A stretch of DNA of 64,000 bases from Jaminaea rosea. Taxonomy: Eukaryota; Basidiomycota; Exobasidiomycetes; Microstromatales. The stretch covers positions 62,001 through 126,000 of the forward strand of contig NW_020289992.1 in NCBI RefSeq assembly GCF_003144245.1. Direction: 5' to 3'. Each line of letters opens with the position of its first letter. Positions within the stretch are counted from its first letter, which is position 1. Positions 31,428 to 42,509 of the stretch are shown in pieces. Made by a program: the position numbers and the translations under genes. The notes beneath the pieces were generated by a model, which was not told where the DNA came from, searched no databases, and was given only the letters and a program-made list of their open reading frames with translations.

Positions 31428-34427
31428 ATGTCGCGCCTCTTTCGCTCTCCAGCTGAAGAGGAGGACCCAGCACACTTGCCAGAGACGCAGCCGCACGGCG
31501 TCTCGTCGGTAGCTAAGGGTAGACAGTCAGCTTGGAGGTGGCTCATCGGCTACAATGACATCGAGGCACATCGCATCGGCGTGCCCATGGTCTCGTCCAA
31601 GGACTGGCTTGGAGACATCTTCAATCATCCAGGCTCCAAAGCTGCCGCCTATCTCGACTCTCTTTTCCCCTTTACGCACTGGATCACTCGCTACAACCTG
31701 CAGTGGGGTGTGGGAGACCTCATTGCCGGCATCACCGTCGCACTCGTACTGGTTCCGCAGAGTATGAGTTACGCTACACTCGCTGGCTTGCGCCCAGAAT
31801 ATGGCCTCTACTCGTCTTTGACGGGAGTGGTCCTTTATCCCCTCTTTGCCACATCAAAAGACGTCTCCGTAGGGCCTGTAAGTAACGAGATGTCGAGACA
31901 GAGAGGACGTGCCCCCGCTCACTCTTGACCTACGATGGCTCCGATCACGCCCAGGTTGCCGTCATGTCGCTGCAAACTAGGTAAGGACATTGCCTTTCTC
32001 TTCTGCTTAGACACGCCAAAGAGCTGACATTCGAGTCACCGCGCAGTAACGTCATCGTGAAGGTCATGTCGAGGACGGACGCATGGTCTCCTGAGGTCAT
32101 CGCTTCGGCACTCGCCTTCATGTGTGGAGTCATCACGTTAGGCCTGGGTCTACTTCGTCTTGGGTGCGTCGATGCGAATGGCATTGAGCGCTGACAACGG
32201 CTGACGCTCCAATCCTCATCCCAGCTGGATCACTGAATTCATCCCATCGCCAGGCATTGCGGGTTTCACAACGGGCTCAGCCATCACCATCGCCGCCTCA
32301 CAAGTCCCAAAGTTGATGGGAATCAGTGGGGTCAATACGAATGGTCAGGCGGCGTACAGGGTCATCATTGACACGCTTAAGGGCTTACCGCGCACCAAGA
32401 TCGATGCCGCCTTTGGCCTCACGGCCCTCTTCTCGCTGTATGCCATCCGATCAGCGTGCGTCCACATCCCTCGGCGCTATCCCAAGGCAGCACGAGTGTG
32501 CTTCTTCATCTCGGTCTTCCGCAGCGCCTTTGTCATCATCGTCCTCACCATCGCAGCAAGGCTGTGGGTTGGGAACAATTACACGTACGCACAGCAGAAG
32601 AGCTATCCGATCAGCCTCCTCAAGACGGTTCCTCGTGGATTCCAGCACGTCGGTGTGCCCAATCTCAACACAACCCTTCTATCAGACATGGCTAGCGAGC
32701 TACCTGTGTCTGCCATCGTCCTCCTGCTCGAGCACATCGCGATTTCGCGTTCCTTTGGTCGTCAATATGGTTACCGCATCGTGCCCTCACAAGAACTCCT
32801 CGCGATCGGAGCGACGAACATCTTTGGCCCCTTTTTGGGCGGTTACGCCGCCACTGGTTCCTTCTCGCGCTCCGCCATCAAGGCCAAGTCGGGCGTCCGA
32901 ACTCCTCTGGCTGGCTGGGTCACTGCAGTGCTTGTCGTCATTGCACTCTACGCCTTGAATGGAGTCTTCTACTGGTGAGTACAGCTCCCGTTGTCCCCCG
33001 GTACCAGCGTGCCTCTACTAACCCTCGCGCATCACCTGTTCTACCCTCAGGATCCCATCGGCAGCCCTTTCAGCGATCATCATTCACGCGTAAGTACCTC
33101 ACCAACCAAGTCTTGACGCCTCGCTTGCTGCTGACGCTGACCGGACCACGCTGTATACTTCCTGCTCTCAGGGTCATCGACCTTCTCGCCTCACCCCGCG
33201 CGGTGTACCGCTTCTGGCTCATCTCACCCTTCGAGATGCTCATCTTCCTAGCCGCCGTCTTCGTCAGCGTCTTCAGCAGCCTCGAGAATGGCGTCTACAC
33301 ATCGATTGGTGCATCATTGGTCCTACTCCTTGTACGCATCGCCAAGCCACGCGCAAGCTTCCTCGGAACGGTAGACATTCGGCACGACGATTCGCCGGAG
33401 GCAACACAGACCGACAATGCGCCAAGTCGGGTCGCCTTTGTCCCCCTCGATGATCGCGGCGGGCTTCGCGATCCAAGTGTCAAGGTCACACCTCCTCCGC
33501 CTGGCGTCTTGATGCTGCGTTTCGAAGAGGTGAGTGCCGCCAGTCAGCTTCACAAATCCCAACGTACTCACAATCGTCTTCGCTCTCCGCCAGGCCTTCA
33601 CGTACCCCAACGCTTCTGCCCTCGGCGACTTCATCATCCAGCACGTCAAGACGGTGACCCGACCTGGCCGAGCTTCTGCCTATGCTCGACCCGGCGATCG
33701 TCCTTGGAACGATCCTGGTCCGATCAATCCTCTGTTGGCCAAGGTTTTGCGCCCCTTTACGTTCTCAAAGGCCAAGCGCAATCTCGACGCCAAGATAGGC
33801 GAGGCTGTTGGCGGCGGTTTCCAGGAGGACCCACGCCCAGTTCTGCGCGCCTTCATTTTCGACTTTAGCAGCGTAGCCAACGTCGACACGACGTCGGTCC
33901 AAACGCTGGTCGATGTTCGTGCCGCTCTCGAACGCTACGCGGGGCAGCCGATCGAGTTTCATTTCGCAACCCTCCTCTCGCCTTGGGTACGCCGAGCTCT
34001 CCTGGCTGGTGGGTTTGGCACTGGCTCAACGCAGGGCCATGTCATCGAGATTGCACCCGTCGTATCGACGCGCAATGCTCTCGGGCCGCAGGAGCAAGCG
34101 CTACGTCGCATCGAGGAGCACACGAGGAGAAGAAGGCAAGAGCAGGCCGAGGACAAGGGCAGTGGTTCCTCCTCGGCAGACCGTGTCGATGACGTCGATG
34201 TCCTCGACTCGGGCGCGGCAGCTTCGACATCTCGGCCTACCTCCTCTGTTTCTTCAACAAACAAGGACCGCCTCGCTGAGGAAGGTGCCATCAGCCGCAA
34301 CGACGAAGACGACGACGCTGGGTCTGCAGCTTCAGTGGCCGTCTTGTGGGGCGCAGATCTCTGCCCGGCGTTCCATCTTGATCTGTCTGCTGCCTTGGCA
34401 GCTGCTACTGCCGCAGCGAAGAAGTAG
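31428..34427 (+). CDS. SulP-family sulfate permease with STAS domain
   Basis: Seven exons: 31428-31877, 31955-31980 (26 nt), 32047-32163, 32225-32974, 33051-33089 (39 nt), 33172-33529, 33594-34427; total 857 residues in frame. The SulP signature is plain: YNLQWGVGDLIAGITVALVL, PQSMSYATLAGLRPEYGLYS, then GFTTGSAITIAASQVPKLMG and NIFGPFLGGYAATGSFSRSA. About 10-12 membrane segments are followed by IDLLASPRAVYRFWLISPFE and a cytosolic STAS domain (VLMLRFEE, YPNASALGDFI, RAFIFDFSSVANVDTTSVQT). The STAS domain carries an insertion, and the tail is Ser/Asp-rich. Yeast Sul1/Sul2 import sulfate with protons at the plasma membrane for cysteine and methionine synthesis; the same role is likely. Compared with Sul1/2 (about 860-890 residues) it is full length. 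Confidence 0.93.
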
Positions 34428-34885
34428 CACGAGGAGCGAGTCTCAGGCCGTGTTCTCCCTCGTTGCTTTCAAGCCCCTTTGTATTATCAAGCGACTTTGT
34501 CTCATAGAAAGTACGTTCTCATGATTCGTGTGTGCGACAATGAGGCGTGGCGAGCTGCGAAACCGCGTCGATTGCAGAATGCTTCCAGACGGGGGCCATC
34601 TCGAACGAGGTGGTGAGGCCGCGATGGTGGGCTGCGGATTGCAGAGTCTTCGAGGCCTACCTCAGCAGGTGGTGGGTTGGTCCAGTTGACTTCAAGATGA
34701 AGGCCCAAAATTGGAGCGCATTGAGCTCACCGACGCGCCCGCACCTCGGCCCAGCCGGCTTCTCTTTCACACCCGCCTCGATCGTGGAGGCGGAAAGCCT
34801 CGCATTGATTGCCGGAGGTCAGCCAAGATTGCGAGGCGATCCTGGCATCTTCTCATCCTCAACTCAACCACAACTTCCAATCATC
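34428..34885. other. Intergenic between SulP and HADH genes
   Basis: 458 bp on the plus strand holding the SulP 3' UTR and the HADH promoter. The frame open from 34547 runs into the HADH start but has no conserved features. Confidence 0.4.
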
Positions 34886-36149
34886 ATGCTCGCCGCAACT
34901 GCTCGCACTCGTCTAGCCTTGGCGCCCACCGCCTCCTCATCGGCCTTGCGCGCCTTTTCCACCTCACCAGCCGTGGCCCGCGATGTCAAGAACGTGACCG
35001 TCTTCGGCGCCGGGTTGATGGGTGCCGGGATCGCTCAGATCCTCGCACACAAGGGAGGGTACAATGTCACCCTCACCGACGTTACGGACAAGGCTGTTGC
35101 GAACGGGCAGAAGATCATCTCCAAGTCTTTGACCCGCATCGCAAAGAAGAAGATGGCGGACAAAGGGGAGGAGGAGCAGGCCAAGTTCGTCAAGGGAATC
35201 GTTGACTCCATCAATGTCACGACGGACGCTGGTAAGGCGGTGGAGAGCACCGATCTGGTGAGTCCGAGCTTGCCGGATCTTGTGAAAAGATCCGCCTACT
35301 GATCTCCTCACCCCGCCACCCCCAGGTCATCGAAGCCATCATCGAGAACGTGGGCATCAAGCAGGAGCTCTTCAAGTTCCTCGACCAGAAGGCGCCAAAG
35401 GAGGCCATCTTTGCGAGCAACACGAGCTCATTGAGCATCACAGACATCGCCAAGAGCGTCCAGAGGAAGGAGCTCTTTGGAGGTGAGTGCTGCGCGACAA
35501 GGGCAGAGTCTTGAACCTGCGTATTGAATTTCCACCCGCACAGGCTTCCACGCCTTCAACCCCGCCCCTCAGATGCCGTTGGTGGAGATTGTCCGCACCA
35601 AGGAGACGACGGATGATGTGCGTACCTGTCATGCCACGTCTGCCTTGCCTGCATTGGCTAATCCTGACGCTCTCCTTCGCGCACGCTCAGGCTTTCAACT
35701 CCCTGATGGACGTCGCTCGCAAGTCTGGCAAGACGCCTGTAGCCTGCGTCGACTCACCAGGCTTCATCGTCAACCGCTTGCTCGTCCCGTACATGCTCGA
35801 GGCCATTCGACTCGTTGAGCGAGGAGAGGCCACCCCCAAGGATGTGGATACGGCAATGAAGCTCGGTGCTGGATGTGAGTGCGCCTGACGTCATGGGCTA
35901 CCACAGAATGTCACTAACCACCGTCTTCTATTGCACGCACCCGCAGACCCTATGGGTCCATTCGAGCTCTCGGACCTCGTCGGACTCGACACACTCTCGC
36001 ACATCGCCAAGGGTTGGAGGGATTCGCGCGTCGCTACGGGTGAAATCTCTGCTGAGATGGTCGCGGAGACTCCTCTGCTAGAGAAGTTGGTCAGCGAGGG
36101 CAGACTTGGCAAGAAGAGCGAGAAGGGCGGATTCTACCCAAACAACTAG
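34886..36149 (+). CDS. Mitochondrial 3-hydroxyacyl-CoA dehydrogenase
   Basis: Five exons: 34886-35257, 35326-35482, 35544-35617, 35691-35874, 35947-36149; total 329 residues in frame. The first about 30 residues look like a mitochondrial presequence ([20 protein letters not shown], then [11 protein letters not shown]). The Rossmann motif [20 protein letters not shown] binds NAD+. [11 protein letters not shown] is the conserved Ser/Asn segment, and the catalytic His lies in [19 protein letters not shown] (animal enzymes read HFFNPVP). The C-terminal helical domain has [20 protein letters not shown], then [17 protein letters not shown] and a final [11 protein letters not shown]. It oxidises L-3-hydroxyacyl-CoA in short/medium-chain beta-oxidation. 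Length agrees with mitochondrial HADH (about 310). The peroxisomal multifunctional enzyme is ruled out by size. Confidence 0.94.
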
Positions 36150-36709
36150 ACGGTCAGGTTGCTGTAATGCTATCGTGATGTTTTGCCTTGACCTGCTGGG
36201 CTGGAGGAGGTGCTGAGCGACCGAGTTCACGTGGTGGCGGCTTCTTCCCTTGCTCCATTATCGTTCACGTGTCGAGGGGCAGACATACGGGTGCTCCTTA
36301 CATTTGGGTGACGCGAAGCTCTCGATCTCCTGGACGGTTGCTTCCATCAGCCTTTGCACCACTCATGCGAGGAGCAAGACGGCTCGATGAGAGCCAGGCG
36401 CGCATCGTTGAGCCTTTCTGCGCCTTGCTGCGTGGGCGACGTCAGCCCGGCAGCCTCAAGTTGCTCTTCGAGGTGGAGGTTGCCCACTGCAACGCACGGA
36501 CGCGAAGGCTCGTCGTCGTGTCGCGCCTCAGCGAGCGGCGGGGCGAATCGAGGAAGCCAGCGCGAGTGCGAGTGCGTCGCATTCGTCCTCCCTCTTTACG
36601 CGGCTCGCCCTTCCCACTGATTCCTTCTTAATCCGCTCCTATCCCGCATAATCCCCCCATTCCCCTCCTTCTCAGCCACATCAACCCACAAATAATCACC
36701 ACCCACAAG
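36150..36709. other. Intergenic upstream of the acidic protein gene
   Basis: 560 bp with a pyrimidine/AC-rich leader in the last 100 bp. The open frame at 36188-36631 has no family features and is probably chance. Confidence 0.4.
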
Positions 36710-37262
36710 ATGGCCAAGACAACCACTCCTTACACCCCTGACGAGGGCCCAGCTGCCGCTGCCAAGGAGACGCAGCGCCCTGCTGCCGAGAAGGCTCAGC
36801 AGAGCGCTACCAAGGAGCTCCTCGAGGAGGCCGACGATGACGATGAGGAGGAGGACGAGGACTTTGAGGAGGGAGATGACGACGAGGAGGGAGACGATGA
36901 TGATGATGACGACGATGAGGAAGGTGGAGACGACGACGATGACGAAGAGGAGGAAGAGGAAGAGGAGGAGGACGAAGATGACGAGGATGAGAAGTGAGTA
37001 CGCGCTTCGTTCCTCTCATCATCCACCCCAGCTAACCATACTCTCCTCCCTCGCGTATAGAGCCGGCGCCGGATCGAAGCGCAAGGCTGGTGAGCAGGGC
37101 GGCGCGTCCAACTCCAAGGCCAAGAAGGGCGACGATGATGATGAGGAGGAGGGGGATGAAGAGGAGGAGGAGGAGGTCGCAGACGACGGCGAGCCGGACG
37201 CCGCTGCCGCCGATGATGGTGAAGAGGCCGACCAAGACGACGCTGACCCGGATGACGAGTAG
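36710..37262 (+). CDS. Highly acidic low-complexity protein, possibly a nuclear chaperone type
   Basis: Two exons, 36710-36993 and 37061-37262, 161 residues; the intron (GTGAGT...TATAG) is phase 2 and restores DEKAGAGSKRKAGEQ. The N-terminus is MAKTTTPYTPDEG, then an Ala/Lys/Gln part, then about 60 residues almost wholly Asp/Glu, a basic patch (SKRKAGEQGGASNSKAKKG) resembling a bipartite nuclear signal, and a second acidic run to the stop. This acid-basic-acid layout is seen in histone-binding proteins such as prothymosin and Chz1-like chaperones, but no Chz motif can be shown. Start context (acaagATGgc), splice signals and continuing composition across the intron support a real gene. Its 3' end is 73 bp from the stop of the convergent aldo-keto reductase. 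Confidence 0.72.
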
Positions 37263-37335
37263 ACGGTCAAACATTGGTCCCACGCACTCAAGGGAGGGAA
37301 ATGGCAATGGTATTCGCACACGCTCCACGGGCCAT

Positions 37336-38515
37336 TCACGCCCACAAATTCATATGCTGCCTCGCATGCTCGAACGCTCGTCCACCTTTTGGCTTGTTCT
37401 TCTCCAAGACGTCTGCAATCTCCTTGAGATCTTCCTGCGTCAGCTTCACTTCAGCCGCCGCTGCATTCTCAATGGCACGGTCCGGCTGCCTCGTACCGGG
37501 GATAGCCGTCATGATTGGGCTTCGAGCGAGGATCCAGGCCAAAGCCAGCTGCGAGGCGGTGACGCCCTTCTCCGTGGCAATGGATTTGAGTTTGTCGGCG
37601 ACGTCAACGTTGTGCTGGAAGTTCTCTTCGGCGTATTGGTCCATGCGAAGGCGGAGGTCCCCCTCTGGGATCTCGGAGCGTGACGTGATGGTGCCCGTGA
37701 GGAAGCCCTGGGCGCGGTGCTGGGAGGTCAGCCTGTGTACACGAGAGAGTACGTCACGGTCCAGCGCCGCGCCTTACCTTGCCTACGGGCGAGTACGCGA
37801 GAATGGGAATCTTGAACTCCTCGCAAGCAGCGAGCACACCCTGCTCCTCTGCCTCGAGGCAAAAGGCGCTGTATTCGATCTCAATCGCAGCTACGCCGCC
37901 CTTGCTTGCCTCCCACGCTTCGCGAATCGTCTTGCCTCCAACCTCGCTCAATGCGAGCCCCCTGAACAGTCCCTCATCGCGCAATGCAATGTGCTTGCGT
38001 GTCATCTCGCCTACATCGACGTTCTTAGGGTATCGTGCGGGCTCCCACAGATCGATATCCTTGCCTCCCGCGTCGCTCCCGAGCTCCTGACGAATGAGCT
38101 TGACGCTCTCGCGCAGCTTGTCTAGGTCGGTGAGCGGGTTCATCCCTGCAAATCCCTTCTCTGCATATCCGCCGGGAGAGAAGAGGTCGAAGCCTCCCTT
38201 GACGCAGAGGAGAACCTTGTCCTTGTCGTCTGGGTACTTGTCAAAGTAGCGCTTGACGAGCTTAAGGTTGGCGTGTGGGTCAGATTGCGGACCGTAAAAT
38301 TGGCCTGCGTCGAGGAGAGTGACACCACCTTCGTGAATGGAGCGGCGAATGACGGCAAAGGCTTGGTCGTCTGGAGTGAACTGCGAAGGGTCAGTCCAGG
38401 TCATACCCATGAGGCCCAGGGAGATGCGCGAGACTCCCAGCCCGGCAGCGGCCGACGTGGCAGGGTTGCCTGGGAGCGGGATCTGCTGTTGCTGCTTGAT
38501 GGCGGGAGCGGACAT
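37336..38515 (-). CDS. Aldo-keto reductase, pyridoxal reductase-like
   Basis: Two exons, 37778-38515 and 37336-37719; the intron (GTAAGG...CCCAG) is phase 0, giving 373 residues. The barrel elements are recognisable: VSRISLGLMGMTW, GVTLLDAGQFYG (the Asp-50 and Tyr-55 equivalents), VLLCVKGGF (catalytic Lys), GLALSEVGGKTIREAWE (Ser/Glu segment), EIEYSAFCLEAEEQGV, ILAYSPVGK, and near the end TAIPGTRQPDRAIENAAA for NADPH binding. The usual DxxYLHR/H segment reads KDIDLWEPARYPKNVDV, similar to fungal Plr1-type AKR8 enzymes, which reduce pyridoxal to pyridoxine. Substrate assignment is a guess within the family. The start ATG at 38515 begins MSAPAIKQQQQ. Confidence 0.88.
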
Positions 38516-38894
38516 GATTGCGAGATGATCGAGTGATGAGGTCGAAACAATGGCAATACAAGGCGTTATGTATTTGTTGCAGCGCCCGGGAAGGTAAGCT
38601 CACCTCGATGGCGGGAACCTCGGACCGCCTCCACGCGGAGACGGCATTCGCGGCAGCCACAGACCAAAGAGGTGGAGACGAGCCCCACTGCCCGATTGAT
38701 TTTTCAGATCCAGGCTCAGCGGTGGTACAAAGAGACATATTACTGAGCTAACCCGAGCGTACTCATCGGCGTGCGATGAATCGTCGGAATGCATTGGCAT
38801 AGCAGCGTGATGTCAAATATAATGCTACGCATGCTGCGCGCCCTTGTTGCTGCGCATCTGCTATCTCAGCTTTGCTCTACGGCTATGTCCACCC
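38516..38894. other. Intergenic upstream of the aldo-keto reductase
   Basis: About 380 bp containing the promoter of the minus-strand reductase. An AT-rich spot aaatataatg lies near 38815. No gene seen. Confidence 0.35.
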
Positions 38895-39344
38895 CTACGC
38901 CCGCCGCCCCTCCCACTGCCTGATGTAATCGATGCCAGCCTCTTTGGGTGTCCTAGCCTCTCCTTCTGCCACCTTGTAGCGCTTCTTTGCACGGCCGCTG
39001 CGGGTGCGCTTAGGTTTCGCGGCTGCCTCCTGTCCCTGCTCCTCCTCCCCCTCGTCCTCGTCATCCTCGTCATCAGGCGATCCATCCACCTCTTGAGTTG
39101 CCGTTCTGCGCTGCTGCTGCTGCTCTCCCTGCTGCTTTGCGGCTTCTCTTCTCTGCCTCTCCCTATTCTTTTCCACCGCGATTGCCTGCTTCTCGATCCT
39201 TGCCTGACGTTTCAGCTCATTCAAGTCGGCGGCGGCTGCGCTGCTCTTGCCAGCTTGAGCGCTCGACTCTGCGGCCGAGGATCGTTGCTTGCGTTGCCTC
39301 TCCTTGAGCGTGGGGCGCTTATACAGCTTTGCTGCTTTGCCCAT
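38895..39344 (-). CDS. Small basic coiled protein, conserved-looking hypothetical
   Basis: Intronless, 149 residues from the ATG at 39344. It begins MGKAAKLYKRPTLKERQRKQ, a type of start I associate with small fungal nuclear/nucleolar proteins, though I cannot name a family. A Lys/Arg/Glu-rich helix follows (NELKRQARIEKQAIAVEKNR, poly-Gln), then an acidic block (DEDDEDEGEEE) and a basic RTRSGRAKKRYKV, ending KEAGIDYIRQWEGRRA. The frame extends to 39542 upstream, but that part overlaps the 3' end of the RRM gene on the same strand and has no conserved features. Ribosome assembly is a possible role by composition only. Confidence 0.65.
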   Translation of the reverse strand: MGKAAKLYKRPTLKERQRKQRSSAAESSAQAGKSSAAAADLNELKRQARIEKQAIAVEKNRERQRREAAKQQGEQQQQRRTATQEVDGSPDDEDDEDEGEEEQGQEAAAKPKRTRSGRAKKRYKVAEGEARTPKEAGIDYIRQWEGRRA

Positions 39345-39483
39345 TGTGAGGGCTAGAGGAGTGATGGTTGATCGATGATGCGGATGATTGGGAGCGGGAA
39401 GAGGAAAAAGGAAGCATGCGATGCAACGTCGCGCTTCCCGTCCACTCCATCCACCCCACGTCGCGTCACGCGCTTGTCCCCCT

Positions 39484-40071
39484 TCATCGCGGTGGGGTCG
39501 ATGACGACGAGGACGGCGGCGGCTTGACAGGGAGCCCTGCACTCGCTGGTGCCCTCTTCAACGCCGATGAGGATGACGATTTCGGCGACGACTCTTCTGC
39601 TTCGCCCCCACCTCCCGCCTTCTTCTGTCTCAAAGCAGCCAACTTTGCCTCCATAGCTGCAATCTTTGCGTCTGCTCCTCCTTTGACCTGCCTGGCGTTC
39701 TTGACCAGACTCAATGTCGTCGGTCTCAATTCATCGTCGTCATGGCGACGTCGCACGGCTTTTCCAGTCCCACCGCCTGTCGCCTCGTCGACCTGGTTGG
39801 CGAAATTGACGCTGAGCGTCCTCCCCGCTTTGAAAGGCTTGCCATCGAGCTCGACCTTTGCCCTGAGCGAGTCCTCCCTCTTGCTGAATTCTACGAATGC
39901 AAATCCTTTTGGCTTGCCCCGTAGCGGTCCGCTGCGGTGAAAGACGACGTCGAGCTTGGTAAGGTGGCCGTATGGCTGGAAGAGTTGGACGAGGTCGTAG
40001 TCGCTGACAGAGGGGTGTAGATTGCCAACAAAGAGACGGGTCGAAGATGCCGAGGATGGAGGGGTTGGCAT
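39484..40071 (-). CDS. RRM RNA-binding protein, RBM18-like
   Basis: Intronless, 195 residues. One RNA-recognition motif spans about residues 11-93: RNP2 is RLFVGNL, RNP1 is KGFAFVEF, and between them LVQLFQPYGHLTKLDVVFHR and SGPLRGKPKGFAF follow the RBM18 pattern (FHKSGxLxGxPrGY in animals). The region after the RRM (VNFANQVDEATGG) and a predicted coiled segment (DAKIAAMEAKLAALRQKKAG) precede a Ser/Pro-rich end. RBM18 is a nuclear RNA-binding protein of unknown exact role. The start ATG at 40071 faces the TFB2 start across 204 bp. Confidence 0.85.
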   Translation of the reverse strand: MPTPPSSASSTRLFVGNLHPSVSDYDLVQLFQPYGHLTKLDVVFHRSGPLRGKPKGFAFVEFSKREDSLRAKVELDGKPFKAGRTLSVNFANQVDEATGGGTGKAVRRRHDDDELRPTTLSLVKNARQVKGGADAKIAAMEAKLAALRQKKAGGGGEAEESSPKSSSSSALKRAPASAGLPVKPPPSSSSSTPPR

Positions 40072-40275
40072 GCTGCGAGAAAAGGGGGCTGAATGAAGGA
40101 GTGAGGAGTGTGGATTCAGAGGATTCTAGGGCAAGAGACATCAATGGCCGAGGTTCCAAGACCCTTTTTGCTCTCAGTCCGCCGCTCAACTCGACGCCTC
40201 CACGCTCGCTCGCCTCTTCCGCTGCCGCTCCTTTGCAACTCTGCCATCCCTACCATCTCGCTCTGACTCTCGCGC
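40072..40275. promoter_or_regulatory. Short divergent promoter, RBM18-like / TFB2
   Basis: 204 bp between opposed ATGs, so the two genes must share promoter DNA. No distinct TATA box seen. Confidence 0.5.
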
Positions 40276-42001
40276 ATGGCATCGATAGCCCAGCCGGCCA
40301 ACGTCTCTACAGCCATTGGTCCCCGCAAGACTGGCAACGATGCTGAGTCATTGCGGGCACAGAGCAAGGCCGCTGGATTCGGAAATGGTGAGTGCCATCG
40401 CTGTCGTCACCTCTTGTTCCGCATCGCTCATCATCAGCCTTGTGCTCCTCTCCCCGCAGAGACTGTCAATTCTTTCTTGGACCGCCAGCCGCAACAAACC
40501 CTCGTACGCCTCTATCAACGTCCCAGCAATGCACTCGCAGTCTTCCGCCTCTTGCCACCAATGGCTCGCCAGCTCGTAATGCACCTCCTCTTCCTCGACG
40601 GCCCGCTCAGCACAGCAGACTACATGACTTGGATTCGCCGCGGAGAAGGCAAAAGGCAGCACGAGGCAGCTGTCCAACGTCTAGGCCGCTTACACATCTT
40701 GCGCGAGCAACAGGGCAAGCTGATGTTGAGCAATGTCTTCCAGGACAAGATGCAGCGCGCCTTGATGGGCGGCGGGGACCATCAATCCTTTGGCGTGCCA
40801 GCGGCCGACACAGACGGCGAAGCACCAGTCGATGTCGCCTTTTTAGACGACTACGCACGCAGCAGCTGGGAAGGCATACTGCACTATATGGTCGGATCAG
40901 AGGGGGCCACCACACCGCGAGAAGCTGTCCTCTTCCTCCTTCGTCACTCGGACTTGATGCAGCCTCTTGACGATGGAACGATCCAGCGCAGAAACGGAGC
41001 GACTGGGCCGCTGGGCATCACGTCGCGCGGGTTTCAATTCTTGCTCGAAGACGTCAACACACAACTGTGGGACTTACTGCTCCAATACCTAAGCTTGGCG
41101 TCGGAACGCCGCATGGACCTCGTAGAGGTGCTCTCCTTCCTCTTCATGCTGGGAAGTCTGACCGTGGGCCAGGCTTACTCCACGGCCGATCTGCCAGAGT
41201 CGTGAGTGCGACGGCCACAGAAATCAATCACATGCGTCGTTCCCGCTGACCTTTTGTGGCCCTATCAGGCAATTACACTGCCTGCAAGACTTCCGGGACT
41301 ATGGACTCGTGTACCAGCCACAGCGCTCCGCACGCTCCCCAGCCCCGTCGTATTTCTACCCAACCCGCCTCGCTACGACCCTCACAAGCACAGCTGCCTC
41401 CTCGACAGGCGCTTCCACCCTGCCCTCGAGCAACAGTGATGAAGCAGAAGAGCGGGGCTTCATCATCCTCGAAACCAACTACCGCCTCTACGCCTACACC
41501 TCCAATCCTTTACGAATCGCCGTACTGCAACTCTTCACGCATGTCCGCTCACGGTTTCCAAACCTGATCATCGGGGTCATTACGCGGGAGAGCATCAAGG
41601 CGGCCCTGGCAAAGGGCATCTCGGCCGAGCAGATTATTACGTACCTGAGCCATCATGCTCACGCGCAGATGTACCGCAATGTACGTGCCCCACCGCTCAA
41701 CCTGATCACCACGGCACACTCGCTGACATAGCTCCTACTCCCTCGCTGGTAGGACCCTCTCCTGCCCATCACCGTGACCGATCAAATCCGCCTCTGGGAG
41801 CGCGAAAAGAATCGCCTCGTCTCCCACCCAGGCTACCTCTACGCCGACTTCTCCTCTCACGCTGACTTTGCCCTCGTGCGGGACTACGCCAAGAGCTTGA
41901 GCGTGCTGGTTTGGGAGAAGGAGGAGAAGAGGGTATGCTTTGTGCGCGAGGAGGGGCATGAGGCTGTCAAGGACTTTATTAGGAGGAGATTGATGCCGTA
42001 G
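40276..42001 (+). CDS. TFB2: TFIIH core subunit Tfb2 (p52/GTF2H4)
   Basis: Four exons: 40276-40387, 40460-41201, 41269-41680, 41753-42001; total 504 residues in frame (yeast Tfb2 is 513). Conserved stretches: VNSFLDRQPQQTLVRLYQRP, LPPMARQLVMHLLFLDGPLS, SWEGILHYMVGS, GITSRGFQFLLEDVNTQLWD and LLQYL, FLFMLGSLTVGQAYS, and in the C-terminal half RGFIILETNYRLYAYTSNPL, FPNLIIGVITRESIKAALAK, GISAEQIITYLSHHAHAQM and the clutch-like end DQIRLWEREKNRL. Tfb2 anchors and stimulates the XPB/Ssl2 translocase in TFIIH, in transcription initiation and nucleotide excision repair. A Ser/Thr-rich insertion lies around exon 3. The photolyase at 26-28 kb is another repair gene, but no linkage is implied. Confidence 0.95.
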
Positions 42002-42509
42002 TCGCACGGAAGGGAGGCCAGCCTGATCTTCAATGCGCAATCACTACATCGACGGCAAGCCAGCGTGCTAAAATGCCTCTTCGTCGTAACGGCGAGGCTC
42101 AAGTCAATCTCGCACCCGCTCCTCCTTCCTATCACGACTCTGCCCTCAAGTGCAGCTATGCCTGAAGATCCGGCAGTCCTGGGCACAACACGTCGTCGGC
42201 GAATGACGTCAAAGTCTACTGAGACTCAGAAGAGCAGGCAGCAGGAGCAGAGGAGTCGCACGACTCGTCAATCTGGCGGGAGCAAGGAGAAGAGACAAGA
42301 CGTATCAATCTTGCTACACAACGTCGATCTCGGCCTCGCGGCATCGCATGGTTCGGATTATGTGCTGATCGTGAGGGGAAATCGAGTCAGGGGAAAAGGG
42401 AAGATAGAGTGAATACAAGCCTTCACTGGGCCTTTACGTGCCAGTCATGACCGCCGTATCTGCGCGTGACGCCTCGCTGCTGTTGCGTAGGCGACTGTCA
42501 ATCCGGCAC
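42002..42509. other. Convergent 3' region between TFB2 and CK2 beta genes
   Basis: About 500 bp; the frame at 42065-42412 (115 codons) is Arg/Ser/Thr-rich with no recognised features and is not called. Confidence 0.35.

Noticed and set aside
36188-36631. 147-codon frame between HADH and the acidic-protein gene
   Set aside because: Arg/Ser-rich chance frame without conserved segments; overlaps a second open frame.
37336-37644. Separate short reductase gene downstream of the aldo-keto reductase
   Set aside because: It is the second exon: the phase 0 intron 37720-37777 joins it to the barrel core and supplies the NADPH-binding end.
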